Source of the DNA: Pirellulales bacterium
Lineage (GTDB): Bacteria > Planctomycetota > Planctomycetia > Pirellulales > JACPPG01
Assembly: GCA_035546535.1 (NCBI GenBank)
Contig: DASZWQ010000069.1
Coordinates: 52,583-116,582, forward strand
Direction of reading: 5' to 3'
DNA: 64,000 nt
Under the pieces are notes generated by a model. That model did not search any database. It worked only from the letters and a program-made list of their open reading frames with translations, and was not told where the DNA came from. Made by a program: the position numbers and the translations under genes. This document shows positions 46,353-55,645 of the stretch, piece after piece. Numbering within the stretch: position 1 is the first letter of the stretch; each line of letters begins with the position of its first letter.

Positions 46353-48162
46353 CGAATCGCCTGCGTTTTGACAATTTCAACGCTCTCGTTGATACGGCGA
46401 GAAGTAATGCAGTGACGGCTGCCAAGCCAGTCGATGGTTCTGGCACGTTCACAGGCGTCAGCAAGAACGCCGTTGTCCTGCCATTGAGAATGCCCTCGCC
46501 AACAATCTGGCCCGAGTCGTTGATTCCAGTTGCTTGCTCAAGAACCCAACCTGACTTTTGTGGCACCAACGAGTTCAGGTCAAACATTGTACCATCGTTA
46601 TAGACGAAGGCATGGCCACCGCCTCCAGCGAGATCTGAACCGCCTACCACTTGGCCGCTCTCATTGATCGCGAAGGCTGCGCTTGCACTGCTGGCTCCTC
46701 CTAATGAGCCAAGATCGATCATCGCGCCATTGGAAATGAGAAATGCATGCTCCGGGCCGATGTCTGCTATGTAGGAATAACCGACGATCTGTCCGTGGCT
46801 GTTAATACCATCTGCGACGCTCAACGATCCTCCGAGCGTACCAAGGTCATGCAGGGTTCCATTGCTGTAAAGGAATGCACGTCCGCCGCCGGAAGACACA
46901 GAGCCCTCGGAACTGCCCACGATCTGGCCAATGGAGTTGATGGCCAGTGCGCCGCCCTGGTTATCTTCTGGCAACAAGCCCAGGTCCTTTATTGACCCTC
47001 CGCTGTAGACGACTGCCGATGAAAAGGCGAAGCCCGGACCGGAATAGCCGGACGACCCTACAATTTGGCCGGCGTCATTGATTGCCCTGGCACTACTGAA
47101 GGTACCAAAAGAGTCGTTCGGCAGCGTGCCAAGGTCTTGCAACGTGCCGCCGCTGTAGAGAAAAGCGTGCGTGGAACCAGCCGCGGTACTCGCATAGCCC
47201 ACGATCTGGCCATTGGCATTGATCCCGGCGGAATAACTTTGTGTTCCTCCGAGCGTGCCGAGGTCCTGCATTGCGCCATTACTGTAGAGAAATGCGTGCT
47301 GGGTGCCTGATGACGTTCCGGCATAACCAACGACTTCCCCGCTGCTGCTAATTCCAGTTGCAGCACTGTAGGTGCCCCCGGGAAGAAAGCCTAAATCGGT
47401 TATGACGTAGGTCGTGGCTGCACGGGCGAATGGTGCGTTAATAGCGGCGGCAAGGAGTAACGCGACGACCGTCGGACCAAGCCGCCTCCGACCCGCCCAT
47501 AGAGCTGCTGCCCCAATTAAACCAGTGACCGCGAGCATAACCGACTCCGGTTCGGGCACTGCTGTCACAACGCGAAAATCGTCGGGGGCGCCAGTATCAC
47601 GAAAGCCGAACGTCACCGTGTGGCGGTCGGCGCTAAGCGTGATTTGGTCGTTGGAGTCCTTTCCTACCCCTCCGCCTACGATCTCTAATCCTTCGACCTG
47701 CTGCCCGGTGACGGAATTGTCGTAGGTCGTTCCGGAAAATCCGAGGATCGCATTGGAGTCCTCTAGGGATTGTGACAACACGATCAATCCCAAAATGCTT
47801 TGATCAAAGGTGATCGAACCCGACGCTGTGACGGGATTCGTCGGTGCACCGACAGCGTCGAAATGGACGAAGTAGCTGCTGACACGCGTGCCCGCAGAAA
47901 CGCTCCCGGCAGAGAGATTCTGAACGCCGTTAAATGGCGAGGTGCCAGGGGTGGAAATGTCGATGGTCAAAGCCTGCGTCAAAACAGTGTTTTGTTTTTC
48001 CGGAAATGCCCAGATGACTGTGTCGCTCTCCAGTTTTCCTTCGGAAACGTCGGCCGGCGGACTGATAAGAGTTACCGAAGAACTCATTTGGATTGGTCCG
48101 GCATAGACGATTGCAGGCAAGGACAAAATGAGAATCAGAACCGGCACGGCGCGCGAAATCAT
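46285..48162 (-). CDS. Double PEP-CTERM protein: N-terminal domain fused to HAF-repeat protein
   Basis: One 625-residue frame contains two complete secreted proteins. Residues 1-232 have a signal peptide (VLILILSLPAIVYAG), a beta domain and a PEP-CTERM tail starting V202PEPES with LAVTGLIGAAALWAGRRR. Directly after comes a second signal-like stretch (VVALLLAAAINAPFARA) and then HAF repeats (DLGTLGGTQSYSAGINANGQIVGY and similar, about seven). A second sorting tail, VPEPSTGLAAVTALLLAVST with KLSKRRR, follows. The frame continues 23 unusual residues to a stop inside the HNH gene, so the natural stop may have been lost. An in-frame fusion is the simplest explanation. Confidence 0.85.
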   Translation of the reverse strand: MISRAVPVLILILSLPAIVYAGPIQMSSSVTLISPPADVSEGKLESDTVIWAFPEKQNTVLTQALTIDISTPGTSPFNGVQNLSAGSVSAGTRVSSYFVHFDAVGAPTNPVTASGSITFDQSILGLIVLSQSLEDSNAILGFSGTTYDNSVTGQQVEGLEIVGGGVGKDSNDQITLSADRHTVTFGFRDTGAPDDFRVVTAVPEPESVMLAVTGLIGAAALWAGRRRLGPTVVALLLAAAINAPFARAATTYVITDLGFLPGGTYSAATGISSSGEVVGYAGTSSGTQHAFLYSNGAMQDLGTLGGTQSYSAGINANGQIVGYASTAAGSTHAFLYSGGTLQDLGTLPNDSFGTFSSARAINDAGQIVGSSGYSGPGFAFSSAVVYSGGSIKDLGLLPEDNQGGALAINSIGQIVGSSEGSVSSGGGRAFLYSNGTLHDLGTLGGSLSVADGINSHGQIVGYSYIADIGPEHAFLISNGAMIDLGSLGGASSASAAFAINESGQVVGGSDLAGGGGHAFVYNDGTMFDLNSLVPQKSGWVLEQATGINDSGQIVGEGILNGRTTAFLLTPVNVPEPSTGLAAVTALLLAVSTRALKLSKRRRFDAIWKTSARCDGVLRQPIRGGR

Positions 48163-48306
48163 AGCTGTCTCCAGGTGCGAGATGAAGGAATGAGCCCGGC
48201 TTCCAACGAGTAATTCAGCCGGAGCTGATGAGTGAAGGTTCGGCTGCGGGTTGCCGAACTTGAGCGTTAAGGCAACTCGGTTTGGCTCATTAGCACTCGT
48301 GGAGAT

Positions 48307-48609
48307 TCACTTTGAGTCGTTGTGGTCCCAAGGAAATCGTTCGGGGTCGCATATATGCCGAAATACCCAGAAGGTTTGGCAGACGATGCTGATGCGTCCC
48401 TTCGCTGCAAGCCTGGACTTGCATTCCTCCATGTGCGTCCGCACCGTGCAGTGCTCGATGTTTAGTGCGGCAGCGATCTCCTTGTCGGTACGGCATTGCA
48501 GGACCAGTCCGACAATCTCGGCCTGACGTGGTGACAGCCGCAGCGCATGAACGATTGCATCCCATTCGTCCTGGCTGAACAGCGGCGGTAAACATCCCCC
48601 ATCGTCCAC
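48307..48609 (-). CDS. Small LuxR-type HTH regulator
   Basis: A GTG start at 48609 has AGAGG five bases upstream. The 100-residue product is only a GerE/LuxR helix-turn-helix: LRLSPRQAEIVGLVLQCRTD, KEIAAALNIEHCTVRTHMEE, then a short tail. No receiver or sensor domain is present. It is paralogous to the neighbour at 48766 (same FSxxEW...LSPR layout). Target unknown. Confidence 0.8.
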   Translation of the reverse strand: MDDGGCLPPLFSQDEWDAIVHALRLSPRQAEIVGLVLQCRTDKEIAAALNIEHCTVRTHMEECKSRLAAKGRISIVCQTFWVFRHICDPERFPWDHNDSK

Positions 48610-48765
48610 GGCGGCCTCTTGCTGACCGGACTTCCGGAATCGCGTTTACTGCGTGGATTCCGATTGTCCGGGCGAGCTTCCATGCCCGCGGCTGGCGAAG
48701 CTTCCATGCAGAGATGCGAGGATAGTCCATGGCCAAACGCAGCGGCATCCTCATTGTTGAGGTCC

Positions 48766-49083
48766 TCATTTTTGAGGGGTCGGAAAATAGAGGCGGCGAA
48801 ACGTCTCGAACACTCGGCAGGGAATTTGTCCTCGTGTGGCCACGCCGAGTCGTCGCCTAATCTCTTCAAGATGATCGCGAACAGTGTATGGGCTGATCTT
48901 CTTCTCCTTGCTCAGAATCGAAACGATCTCCGAGTCGCTCATGCCCTGCACGACGAGTCCGGTCACTTGAGCCATTCGTGGCGAGAGCATCAACTCAAGG
49001 ACGATCCGCCGCCACTCTCCCAAGCTGAATACGCCAGGGCGGCTTTCATCGTCGGGTGCAAGTTGTGGCTCGCGTCCAGCCAT
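48766..49083 (-). CDS. Small LuxR-type HTH regulator (paralogue)
   Basis: The 105-residue protein has the same build as the gene at 48307: FSLGEWRRIVLELMLSPRMA, VTGLVVQGMSDSEIVSIL and ISPYTVRDHLEEIRRRLGV. The insertion KEKK before the recognition helix differs from the paralogue. It is a stand-alone HTH with no sensor. The two probably arose by tandem duplication and may form heterodimers. Confidence 0.8.
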   Translation of the reverse strand: MAGREPQLAPDDESRPGVFSLGEWRRIVLELMLSPRMAQVTGLVVQGMSDSEIVSILSKEKKISPYTVRDHLEEIRRRLGVATRGQIPCRVFETFRRLYFPTPQK

Positions 49084-49221
49084 TGCCCAGTGTCAGCCGA
49101 TGCAGGTGTTCGTTCTTTCAAAAGGTACGGAGAATACTTTCTTGCCAAACGGTGCTTGTTGAGTCGTGTAGCAACCGCGTGCGTTTTGTATGGCAACGGT
49201 GCGTCAGTCGCAGTGGACACG

Positions 49222-49431
49222 CTATGGGCAGCGTGACTCCGTTCGCTCTTCTTCCTCGCGACGACAGACGGGGCAGAGCCCAATGAAGTTGGCCATCGGA
49301 AGGTCAGGGGCGAATTCGATCTCCGTCCAGCCGTCCGCCAATGCTTCTTCTTTTGAATCGAGATGCATTCCTGCATCGCATTCGGAGCAAACCAGCGAGA
49401 AGGGGACATTGTCGGAAGCGTTCAAACACAT
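49222..49431 (-). CDS. Small zinc-ribbon-like hypothetical protein
   Basis: The ATG at 49431 has AAGGAA upstream. The 69-residue product has two Cys pairs, LVCSECDAG and LCPVCRREE, about 37 residues apart, a probable zinc ribbon. Between them is acidic sequence (DGWTEIEFAPDLP). It precedes the LuxR genes on the same strand and follows the ArdC-like gene. No function can be assigned. Confidence 0.6.
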   Translation of the reverse strand: MCLNASDNVPFSLVCSECDAGMHLDSKEEALADGWTEIEFAPDLPMANFIGLCPVCRREEEERTESRCP

Positions 49432-49482
49432 CACAGATTCCTTTGGTTTGGGGAAAGAAAAAATCAATAAGCGAGTGCTGGT

Positions 49483-50394
49483 TCAGGCAATGGAATGCGG
49501 CTGCAATCCGTGCAGGTAGTCCGCTGCCTTGCTCGCGTGCGAAGCGGCGGTAAAGATCGCCCGCTTGTCGTCTTTCAGCACCTTGAGCCAGTGCTCGATG
49601 TAGCTCGCATGGTCTGCCCGCACCTCCGGTGTGAGGCACAGATCGGCACAAAGAAAAGCGGAGCCAAGCTCGGCTACTAACTCTTCCATCGCGTAGCCTT
49701 CATCGCCCCGGCGTTTGCGGCCGAAGTCGTCTCGGTTCAGCCGCGACGGATGCCGCGTCCAATGAGTCAGCTCGTGAATCACCGTTGCGGCATGGCTCTC
49801 CGCATCGCGGAACGTCTCGAAGGGCGGCAATTGGATTCGGTCATCGCGAACCGAGTAATACGCCTGGTTCCCGCCGTAGCGAACCTCTGCGTTCGTGGCT
49901 GCGACAAATTGCTCGACGGCTTCGATGCGTTCGATCTTCTCCTTGGGCAGCTCGGCGAGCTGGTAGAAGTGCTGTGGCAGTCCCTCGCACTGGTCAGCGT
50001 TAAAGCAGACATACTGCTTGAGGAACGGCACCTCCTGCTCGATCTCCACGCCGGCGTCGTCCTTGTCCTTCTTCTTGAAAGTCGAGGCGTAAACAACCTG
50101 GCTGCCGTGTTCTCCTTTCTTCACGTGCCCGCCGAGTTCCTGTGCCTGCTTGAAAGTGAGCCAAAACGGCGAGAGGTAGCCGGATAGCTCGGCTTGCATC
50201 CACAACACAATGACGTTGATTCCTGAATAGGGTTGGGCGTTGTGACGAAGTGGACGCGAGATTCGCCCGGCAGCGTGCGTTGCATTCCAAGGCTTGAGCC
50301 AGGGCCTTGTGCCCGCCTCAAGTTGCTCAACGATGCGGTTGGTGACGCTGGTATAGATGTCAGGGCGTGCGGTCTTGTCGGTGGCGGTAGCCAT
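49483..50394 (-). CDS. ArdC-like antirestriction protein (ssDNA-binding domain plus zincin)
   Basis: The ATG at 50394 has GGAGGAA eight bases upstream. The N-terminus shows the ArdC/DUF1738 pattern: DIYTSVTNRIVEQLEAGTRP, then WLKPWNA, PYSGINVIVLWMQ and WLTFKQAQELGGHVKKGEHG. The C-terminal half has a zinc metallopeptidase motif HELTHWTRHPSRLNRD, then EELVAELGSAFL. ArdC proteins bind single-stranded DNA and protect incoming plasmid DNA from restriction. Its presence is a strong mark of a mobile element. Confidence 0.92.
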   Translation of the reverse strand: MATATDKTARPDIYTSVTNRIVEQLEAGTRPWLKPWNATHAAGRISRPLRHNAQPYSGINVIVLWMQAELSGYLSPFWLTFKQAQELGGHVKKGEHGSQVVYASTFKKKDKDDAGVEIEQEVPFLKQYVCFNADQCEGLPQHFYQLAELPKEKIERIEAVEQFVAATNAEVRYGGNQAYYSVRDDRIQLPPFETFRDAESHAATVIHELTHWTRHPSRLNRDDFGRKRRGDEGYAMEELVAELGSAFLCADLCLTPEVRADHASYIEHWLKVLKDDKRAIFTAASHASKAADYLHGLQPHSIA

Positions 50395-50904
50395 GCTGAA
50401 ATTCCTCCGTCTGAGAATGAAAAAAGTCCGGTGCCAAAAAAGCACATGCTTTTGGGCAACCGGGACGAAGGACCAAAAGCACGGGGGGAAGGCAGTCAAG
50501 GACGACCGGAGCGGAGGGCACCGATCTGCAACGCAGCGAAGCGGAGAGAAGATTGGGAGGAGCCGCGAGAGGTCGCGTGGCCCCGATCCTTGACGGCCTG
50601 GGGGTGTCCCCCTAAATCCGGTTCATGCGAGAAGCACTTCCTCTGTCACCGCAAGGTGTCCATCAGAGGCCGAAGACCGACGCACCATGCGGGCGGAAGG
50701 GGCCAAGCGTCGGCCGACCGTAGCGAAAGCGCAGCCCGAGAGCACGCGGTCGCCGAAGGCGAGGTGTTGATTGCCGAGTGCATCTTTGCCGACGATTCTG
50801 ATAAAATGTCGGTCAACTGTCCCGGCAGTCGCGATCCTCGATCCTCAGGTAGAATTGCTAAGAGTGGATGAAAGAGCATCGCACTAACGCCCGTCGGTCC
50901 ACGC
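50395..50904. other. Spacer between divergent ArdC-like and TPR genes, no gene seen
   Basis: About 510 bases, rich in short G/C runs: a gggggtgtccccc palindrome near 50602-50614 and gagg-rich stretches. It must hold the ArdC promoter and possibly an element-specific site such as a transfer origin, but nothing shows this directly. The long plus-strand open frame 50233-50871 is mostly antisense to the ArdC gene and has no recognisable content. Confidence 0.4.
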
Positions 50905-51747
50905 GTGGCCAACATGAAAAGGGTCAAGCGCGCCGAGAAGCAGATCAACGTCGCAAGAGAGAGCGAGAAGAGCGCGGTCGTCGCCGCATTTAAGCGAGAA
51001 GAAGATATGGCAAAGGACGAACTGAATCGGAAAGTGGAACTCCTAATGGACCAGGGGAAGTGGAAGGCCGCGCGCACGCTTCTCGAAGATGCCCGGACAG
51101 TGAGCCCTGAGAGCCATTGGATTTTGACGCAATTGGCCGTGACCTTCTACGAGGAACACAATTATGCCGACGCACTGAAGTTGCTTCTAGCGTCGCTTGA
51201 ATTTAAGGATGACTGCCCGCTTACACTCTGGAACCTGGCCGGGACGCTCGATGCCCTCGGTCAGTACGATGAAGCGCAGCGATTGTTTGTCTGGATTCTA
51301 AAATCCAAAAAACAAGCGGCAGATGATCCTTGTTGGGAGAGTGCCAAGTGGACGGCAACACTTAAAGCGGACGCGTTGTTTCGCCTAGGCGACACAGCAA
51401 TGCATCAGGGAGACAAAAAAGGGGCGGCGAGGTTTTATCAGAACTATTTGAAACTGCTGCAGGCCGGTATTGAGGGTACGTACTCGGTTGCTGAGGTACC
51501 CGAAGAGGTTCGCGCGAAGCAGAGTGTAGTGAAGCCGCTGCCGACTAGGAAGACGGCAAGGAAGAAGGCCGCGACTGGCTCACTGGTGGCGCGCGTGTCG
51601 AGAGATACAAAAGGATCCTCTTTTCGGGTAATTCGAATTGGCTCCTTTCTTAAAAAGCACCTCAACGCATGGCAACAGCTTGTTGGCCAGTCACGACGAC
51701 GGGCGGCGTCCGCTCGTAGAAAGCGTGTGGCCGGCTCAAAAGAATAA
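50905..51747 (+). CDS. TPR-repeat protein
   Basis: The GTG at 50905 or the ATG at 50914 can start the frame; neither has a clear SD site. The product has about 280 residues, with a basic coiled N-terminus and TPR units: LLMDQGKWKAARTLLEDART, LAVTFYEEHNYADALKLLLA and NLAGTLDALGQYDEAQRLFV. The last 80 residues are Lys/Arg-rich (TRKTARKKAATG and ASARRKRVAGSK), suggesting nucleic-acid contact. Function unknown. Confidence 0.7.
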   Translation: MANMKRVKRAEKQINVARESEKSAVVAAFKREEDMAKDELNRKVELLMDQGKWKAARTLLEDARTVSPESHWILTQLAVTFYEEHNYADALKLLLASLEFKDDCPLTLWNLAGTLDALGQYDEAQRLFVWILKSKKQAADDPCWESAKWTATLKADALFRLGDTAMHQGDKKGAARFYQNYLKLLQAGIEGTYSVAEVPEEVRAKQSVVKPLPTRKTARKKAATGSLVARVSRDTKGSSFRVIRIGSFLKKHLNAWQQLVGQSRRRAASARRKRVAGSKE

Positions 51748-51859
51748 TCGACGACAGTATGTCACCCGCCGATCTGCGGTGGGTCATCATCCGATCGTCG
51801 CTTATCGAGGCGGCCCGTATGGCCCAGGTGTGGTGGGTTCCTGCGCACAAGATCAGATC

Positions 51860-54499
51860 TCAGATCAAAAGGCCGTCGTCGTCGAGCGTGGAGGTGAGCT
51901 GTGTCCGGCGTACCCGCGTCTCTATCACTTCAACAGATCGCACAGATTGCAGCAATGACTCGGCCTCACCGGCGTCGATCTTGCAATAGCCTTGCGGGCA
52001 GTCACGCTCAAATAGATTGATGATGGCCTCGTAAATATGCGGCCGACGCTGCGCGGCCTCAATCGCGTTCGCCTGCATCCATTCGAACAGCCGCAAGACG
52101 AACTCTTCCGTAATGAAAATAATTCGAGTCGATGCCGCCTTGCCCTTCAGGCCTTCCTGGCCGCGAAGGAACTTGACCGCCTTGGCCATCTTCGCGTCGT
52201 CGAGGTTATTGGAGATGATGAGGTGGGCTTTGTAGGAGCCGTTTCTTCCGCTGACAGCCTGCTTGCTTCGAGCAAATCTGGTTATGTACTGAAGCATCTG
52301 GCGTCGTTCTTGCGCGCCGAAATCGTAGCCGGACACCGCGTTGGAATACTTGGCGTCGTACGTGAAATGCCATCCTTTCGCATCCTCGATTCTTTCGATA
52401 TTGCGATAGTCCGGGATTGTAGCGAACCCGTCCGGTTCCTCCTTTCCGATACGCCCAAGGCGGAAAGAATATGGAAAGACGACTCGAAGCAAATTGAAGA
52501 TTTCTGTTTCGTAGCGGGCGCCGTCCAAGCCGTCGCGATGCTCGGTTAGGATGGCGTAGGAATGACGCGCAGCTTTTTCAATTCGCTCCTTGTGGGTCAA
52601 CAATAGGCTCTGAGCCATGTCACGGATTCGCCGGTCGCATTCGGCCTGTTCATCTGCGTTATCCTGCGCTGCGATCAGGTACGCCAGCGAGATGTGCCCC
52701 ACATTGTCGAAGTCGACATAGACCCGCTTGTCGGTATGCGTCTGAACTATGACGATTGGCCGAGATGCGCGTTCGAATACATGCCTCGCTTGAGCGGTTG
52801 GCCGATCGGCAAATAGCACGCTGATCGACTCTTCTTCGCCGTCGCCCTCCCGGATGGAGAGAGCGTGATACCGAGTCGACTCTATTTGGCTCGGCTCTTT
52901 GTTTAGGACTCGCCCCGTGGCGCGTCCTGTGACAGTCTTGACGAGGTCGAGTATTTCCTGCTCAACCCTTTGGATTCCGGTGACGGTCCAATCGTCTAGT
53001 GTGTGATCGCACGTCTTGCAGGTTTCCCTTTCCTCGTCGGCAACAGGCTTGCCTCGCTCGCGGCAAAGATTGTTTTGACAACCCCTTACGGCATGCTCGA
53101 TGCGACCGAGGTATCCCTTATCGCACAGCAGGTCGAATACCTGTTGATGATAGCCCTCGATATCCTCGATGCTGGCGACGCTCAACAAGTAAGCGATCAG
53201 GCTTACGTTTCCGAGCGGAACGATGGACGGATCAATTTGCCGATTGATCGGCAGGCCGAACGTTTTATGGAAGGCGGTTTCAAATTGCCGGACGTCGTCG
53301 GTAGCCCAGCCCGCATTGTCGAACACCAAACGGACGGCACCGCCCTTATCCGCCAGGGCACGTACGACTGCGGTCTTACCGTTGAAGGACAATGAAAGCG
53401 ATTCGACATCTACTGGACCGCGAATGTCGAGAAGCGAGTAATCCAGAGAGTTCAGCAGCGCAAGGTCCTCGCGTATGGAACGCTGCATAAACCCTGCTTC
53501 GAGCGCGATGCTTCCGCGTCCAGGTAGTGCCGTACGAGAAAGTTTGGCGGCAACAATCTCAATACCGTGTTCCCGCGTGTAGCCACCCAGAATAGATTCT
53601 CGGACTTTGGCGGGGTCGTATTCCGTAAAGACTTGCTGGTGCAGTAATTCGAGATCGATGGACAAGTCCGCAGAGAAGAACTGCTCCAGGGCGACCGCGA
53701 GTTGCTTGTTGCCGCAGCGGAATTGCAAACGCTGCTCGGCGGGGTCGTGGCCGAAGACAATCAGACCGCAGTCGTTCACCACTTGATATTGTGAATCGTA
53801 GTCTCGTCGGACTTTTGAGCCATACTCACGAAGCAGCATCCAAACGGTCAGTCCGCTGGGCAAGGTATGATGGACCAAAGACGTGATGCCTCGGCGAGTA
53901 ACTAGCTCAAGGCGGCGAATCAGCTGAGAGAGATTGCGAGTGACGAGCTTCGCAATCCCCTTCGCGTCAGACGCTGCAAGGGAGTACTCGAATGAAGTCG
54001 ATCGCTTATGCCATGCTTCATAAACATAGACATCCAACAGCGCTTGCGGCCGCTTGCGATAGACCAAGAACAGCTTAGTGAGCGGCTTAAGAGTTTCGCG
54101 CGATGATCTCGAAAGCTGTTCGATGCTGGCGGCATGACCGCGGCGTTGTCGCTCGCTGAACACTTCCTGGTATGCCTGCTCAACCCATTCAGTCTTGCGT
54201 TTAAGGAATTCGCGAAGGTGTAGGACTGTTGGGATATCGGCCGCTGCGATCAGTGTCTGTGCCAGACGCAACTCGTCGGCGGCAGCGTCGTACGGCAGCA
54301 GACTCGATTCGCAAAGCGTACGTAGATTGCCCCGTCCTAATGAGGTCAGGGCGTTTTGAGCTGCCGCGAGACCTTCGTGGCTTCGATTGAACTGATCGGC
54401 CGCAGGAGGGTGAATTCCGATCTTCTGCCAGAATGAATCAGGCTCGGTGTCGATGAAAGCCGGCTTGCTTCTTCGCTTTGCGGCAGGCGCTCTGGACAT
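51860..54499 (-). CDS. Large PD-(D/E)xK nuclease-like protein of unknown family
   Basis: The ATG at 54499 has AAGGAAG six bases upstream. The 879-residue protein is mostly helical and not recognised. Near the C-terminus a nuclease-like core appears: EEPDGFATIP with Asp690, then FTYDAKYSN with Asp715-Ala716-Lys717, then QERRQMLQYI. This is the D...(D/E)xK layout of restriction-type nucleases. In the middle a zinc cluster is likely: CQNNLCRERG followed by ETCKTCDHTL. Size, domain build and setting next to AbiE suggest a defence effector; that is inference. Confidence 0.7.
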   Translation of the reverse strand: MSRAPAAKRRSKPAFIDTEPDSFWQKIGIHPPAADQFNRSHEGLAAAQNALTSLGRGNLRTLCESSLLPYDAAADELRLAQTLIAAADIPTVLHLREFLKRKTEWVEQAYQEVFSERQRRGHAASIEQLSRSSRETLKPLTKLFLVYRKRPQALLDVYVYEAWHKRSTSFEYSLAASDAKGIAKLVTRNLSQLIRRLELVTRRGITSLVHHTLPSGLTVWMLLREYGSKVRRDYDSQYQVVNDCGLIVFGHDPAEQRLQFRCGNKQLAVALEQFFSADLSIDLELLHQQVFTEYDPAKVRESILGGYTREHGIEIVAAKLSRTALPGRGSIALEAGFMQRSIREDLALLNSLDYSLLDIRGPVDVESLSLSFNGKTAVVRALADKGGAVRLVFDNAGWATDDVRQFETAFHKTFGLPINRQIDPSIVPLGNVSLIAYLLSVASIEDIEGYHQQVFDLLCDKGYLGRIEHAVRGCQNNLCRERGKPVADEERETCKTCDHTLDDWTVTGIQRVEQEILDLVKTVTGRATGRVLNKEPSQIESTRYHALSIREGDGEEESISVLFADRPTAQARHVFERASRPIVIVQTHTDKRVYVDFDNVGHISLAYLIAAQDNADEQAECDRRIRDMAQSLLLTHKERIEKAARHSYAILTEHRDGLDGARYETEIFNLLRVVFPYSFRLGRIGKEEPDGFATIPDYRNIERIEDAKGWHFTYDAKYSNAVSGYDFGAQERRQMLQYITRFARSKQAVSGRNGSYKAHLIISNNLDDAKMAKAVKFLRGQEGLKGKAASTRIIFITEEFVLRLFEWMQANAIEAAQRRPHIYEAIINLFERDCPQGYCKIDAGEAESLLQSVRSVEVIETRVRRTQLTSTLDDDGLLI

Positions 54500-54764
54500 G
54501 GCGACTTCCTTGCGCGGTGAGTGAAGGTGGGCGGCGCTTCCCCTGAGTATACGCATGTCACGTGCCAGCCGTGTTTTCGGCCAAATCTGGCAATTTTGGG
54601 GACTTTTGCTGCCGGTTTCCGGGTGCCGGCTGCCAAAATGACACCTTCACCCTTGATTGCCCCGCTCTATACCTGTTTTTCGTGCCCATGGCCGTTGAGT
54701 ACGGATGCAGCGATTTTTCTGGCAAGCGTCTTAAGTAAATGAAAATGAGCGAGTTACTGCTTGA

Positions 54765-54831
54765 CTCATGCCCCAATCATATCAGAAAAGTATTGCTTTT
54801 CGTTACTTTTGACGTATAGATGGGGCATGAG
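54765..54831 (+). promoter_or_regulatory. AbiE operator: 11-bp perfect inverted repeat around promoter
   Basis: ctcatgcccca (54765-54775) and tggggcatgag (54821-54831) are exact reverse complements 45 bases apart. The second arm covers the ATG of the AbiEi gene (54827). AbiEi antitoxins are known to autoregulate by binding inverted repeats in their promoter with their N-terminal winged helix. A TTGCTT/TATAGA pair (54793 and 54815) inside would give a transcript with almost no leader. Confidence 0.7.
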
Positions 54832-55645
54832 GAACCTTTCTGAGTATCTAGAAAAGCAGCTCGTTCGAGGTCGCCCCTATTTCTCCAAAGAGGAGGCTCT
54901 CGGCGAACTTCATCTGACGCCAGATGCCTTCAAAATGGCTGCGGCACGGCTCCGGCATAAAGGCAGGCTGGTCTGCCCGAAGCGTGGGTTTTACCTGATC
55001 CTTCGCCCGGAGGATCAATACCTAGGCGCCCCCGATCCGTCGCGGTGGATAGAGCCGCTGATGAAGTATCTGGAGCTGGACTATCGAGTCTCGCTCCTTC
55101 GGGCTGCGGCCTTTCATGGATCGGCGCACCAAGCGGCGATGGTGTTTCAGGTCATTGTTCCCAAGCAACTGCCTCAAATCCGTATTGGCCGGCAGCGGGT
55201 GCAGTTCCTCTTTCAGGAACCGGAGGCCTTCAAGAATGTGAACCGCCCGGACTGGCTAGGTCAGTTAAAGACCGATGCCGGTTTCGCAAAGATCGCAGGC
55301 ATCGAGCTGACCTTGCTGGATGTCTGCCGCTACTTCCATAAGGCTGCGGGCATAAACGGTGCGGCGCAGGTGGTACACGACCTCGGAAGAAGTGCCAATC
55401 CGAAGATTCTTCAGGAGGCGGCGTGCGCCTTTGAAAATGCAGCGGTACGGCGCCTTGGCTACCTGCTGGAGCGGTTTGGCCATCTCCGACAAGCAAAGTC
55501 GCTAGTTCGATTTGCGGAGCAAGCCAAGTCTCTGAAGCCGCTCGATCCGGCTGTGAAGCCTATTGCAGCCGCACTGCCAATACGCAAAGAGAAGGACGTG
55601 AAGTGGATGCTGGTCATCAACACTCAGGTGGAGATTGATACATGA
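54827..55645 (+). CDS. abiEi: AbiEi-type antitoxin/transcriptional regulator
   Basis: The 272-residue protein starts with a winged-helix segment (YLEKQLVRGRPYFSKEEALG, then LTPDAFKMAAARLRHKGRLV) and has the AbiEi phrases PKRGFYLILRPEDQ, YRVSLLRAAAFHG and QLPQIRIGRQRVQFLF. The C-terminal antitoxin domain includes TLLDVCRYFHKAAGINGAA and LGYLLERFG. It represses its own operon and counters the nucleotidyltransferase encoded next, in a type IV toxin-antitoxin system that aborts phage infection. It overlaps the toxin gene by ATGA. Confidence 0.9.
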   Translation: MRNLSEYLEKQLVRGRPYFSKEEALGELHLTPDAFKMAAARLRHKGRLVCPKRGFYLILRPEDQYLGAPDPSRWIEPLMKYLELDYRVSLLRAAAFHGSAHQAAMVFQVIVPKQLPQIRIGRQRVQFLFQEPEAFKNVNRPDWLGQLKTDAGFAKIAGIELTLLDVCRYFHKAAGINGAAQVVHDLGRSANPKILQEAACAFENAAVRRLGYLLERFGHLRQAKSLVRFAEQAKSLKPLDPAVKPIAAALPIRKEKDVKWMLVINTQVEIDT

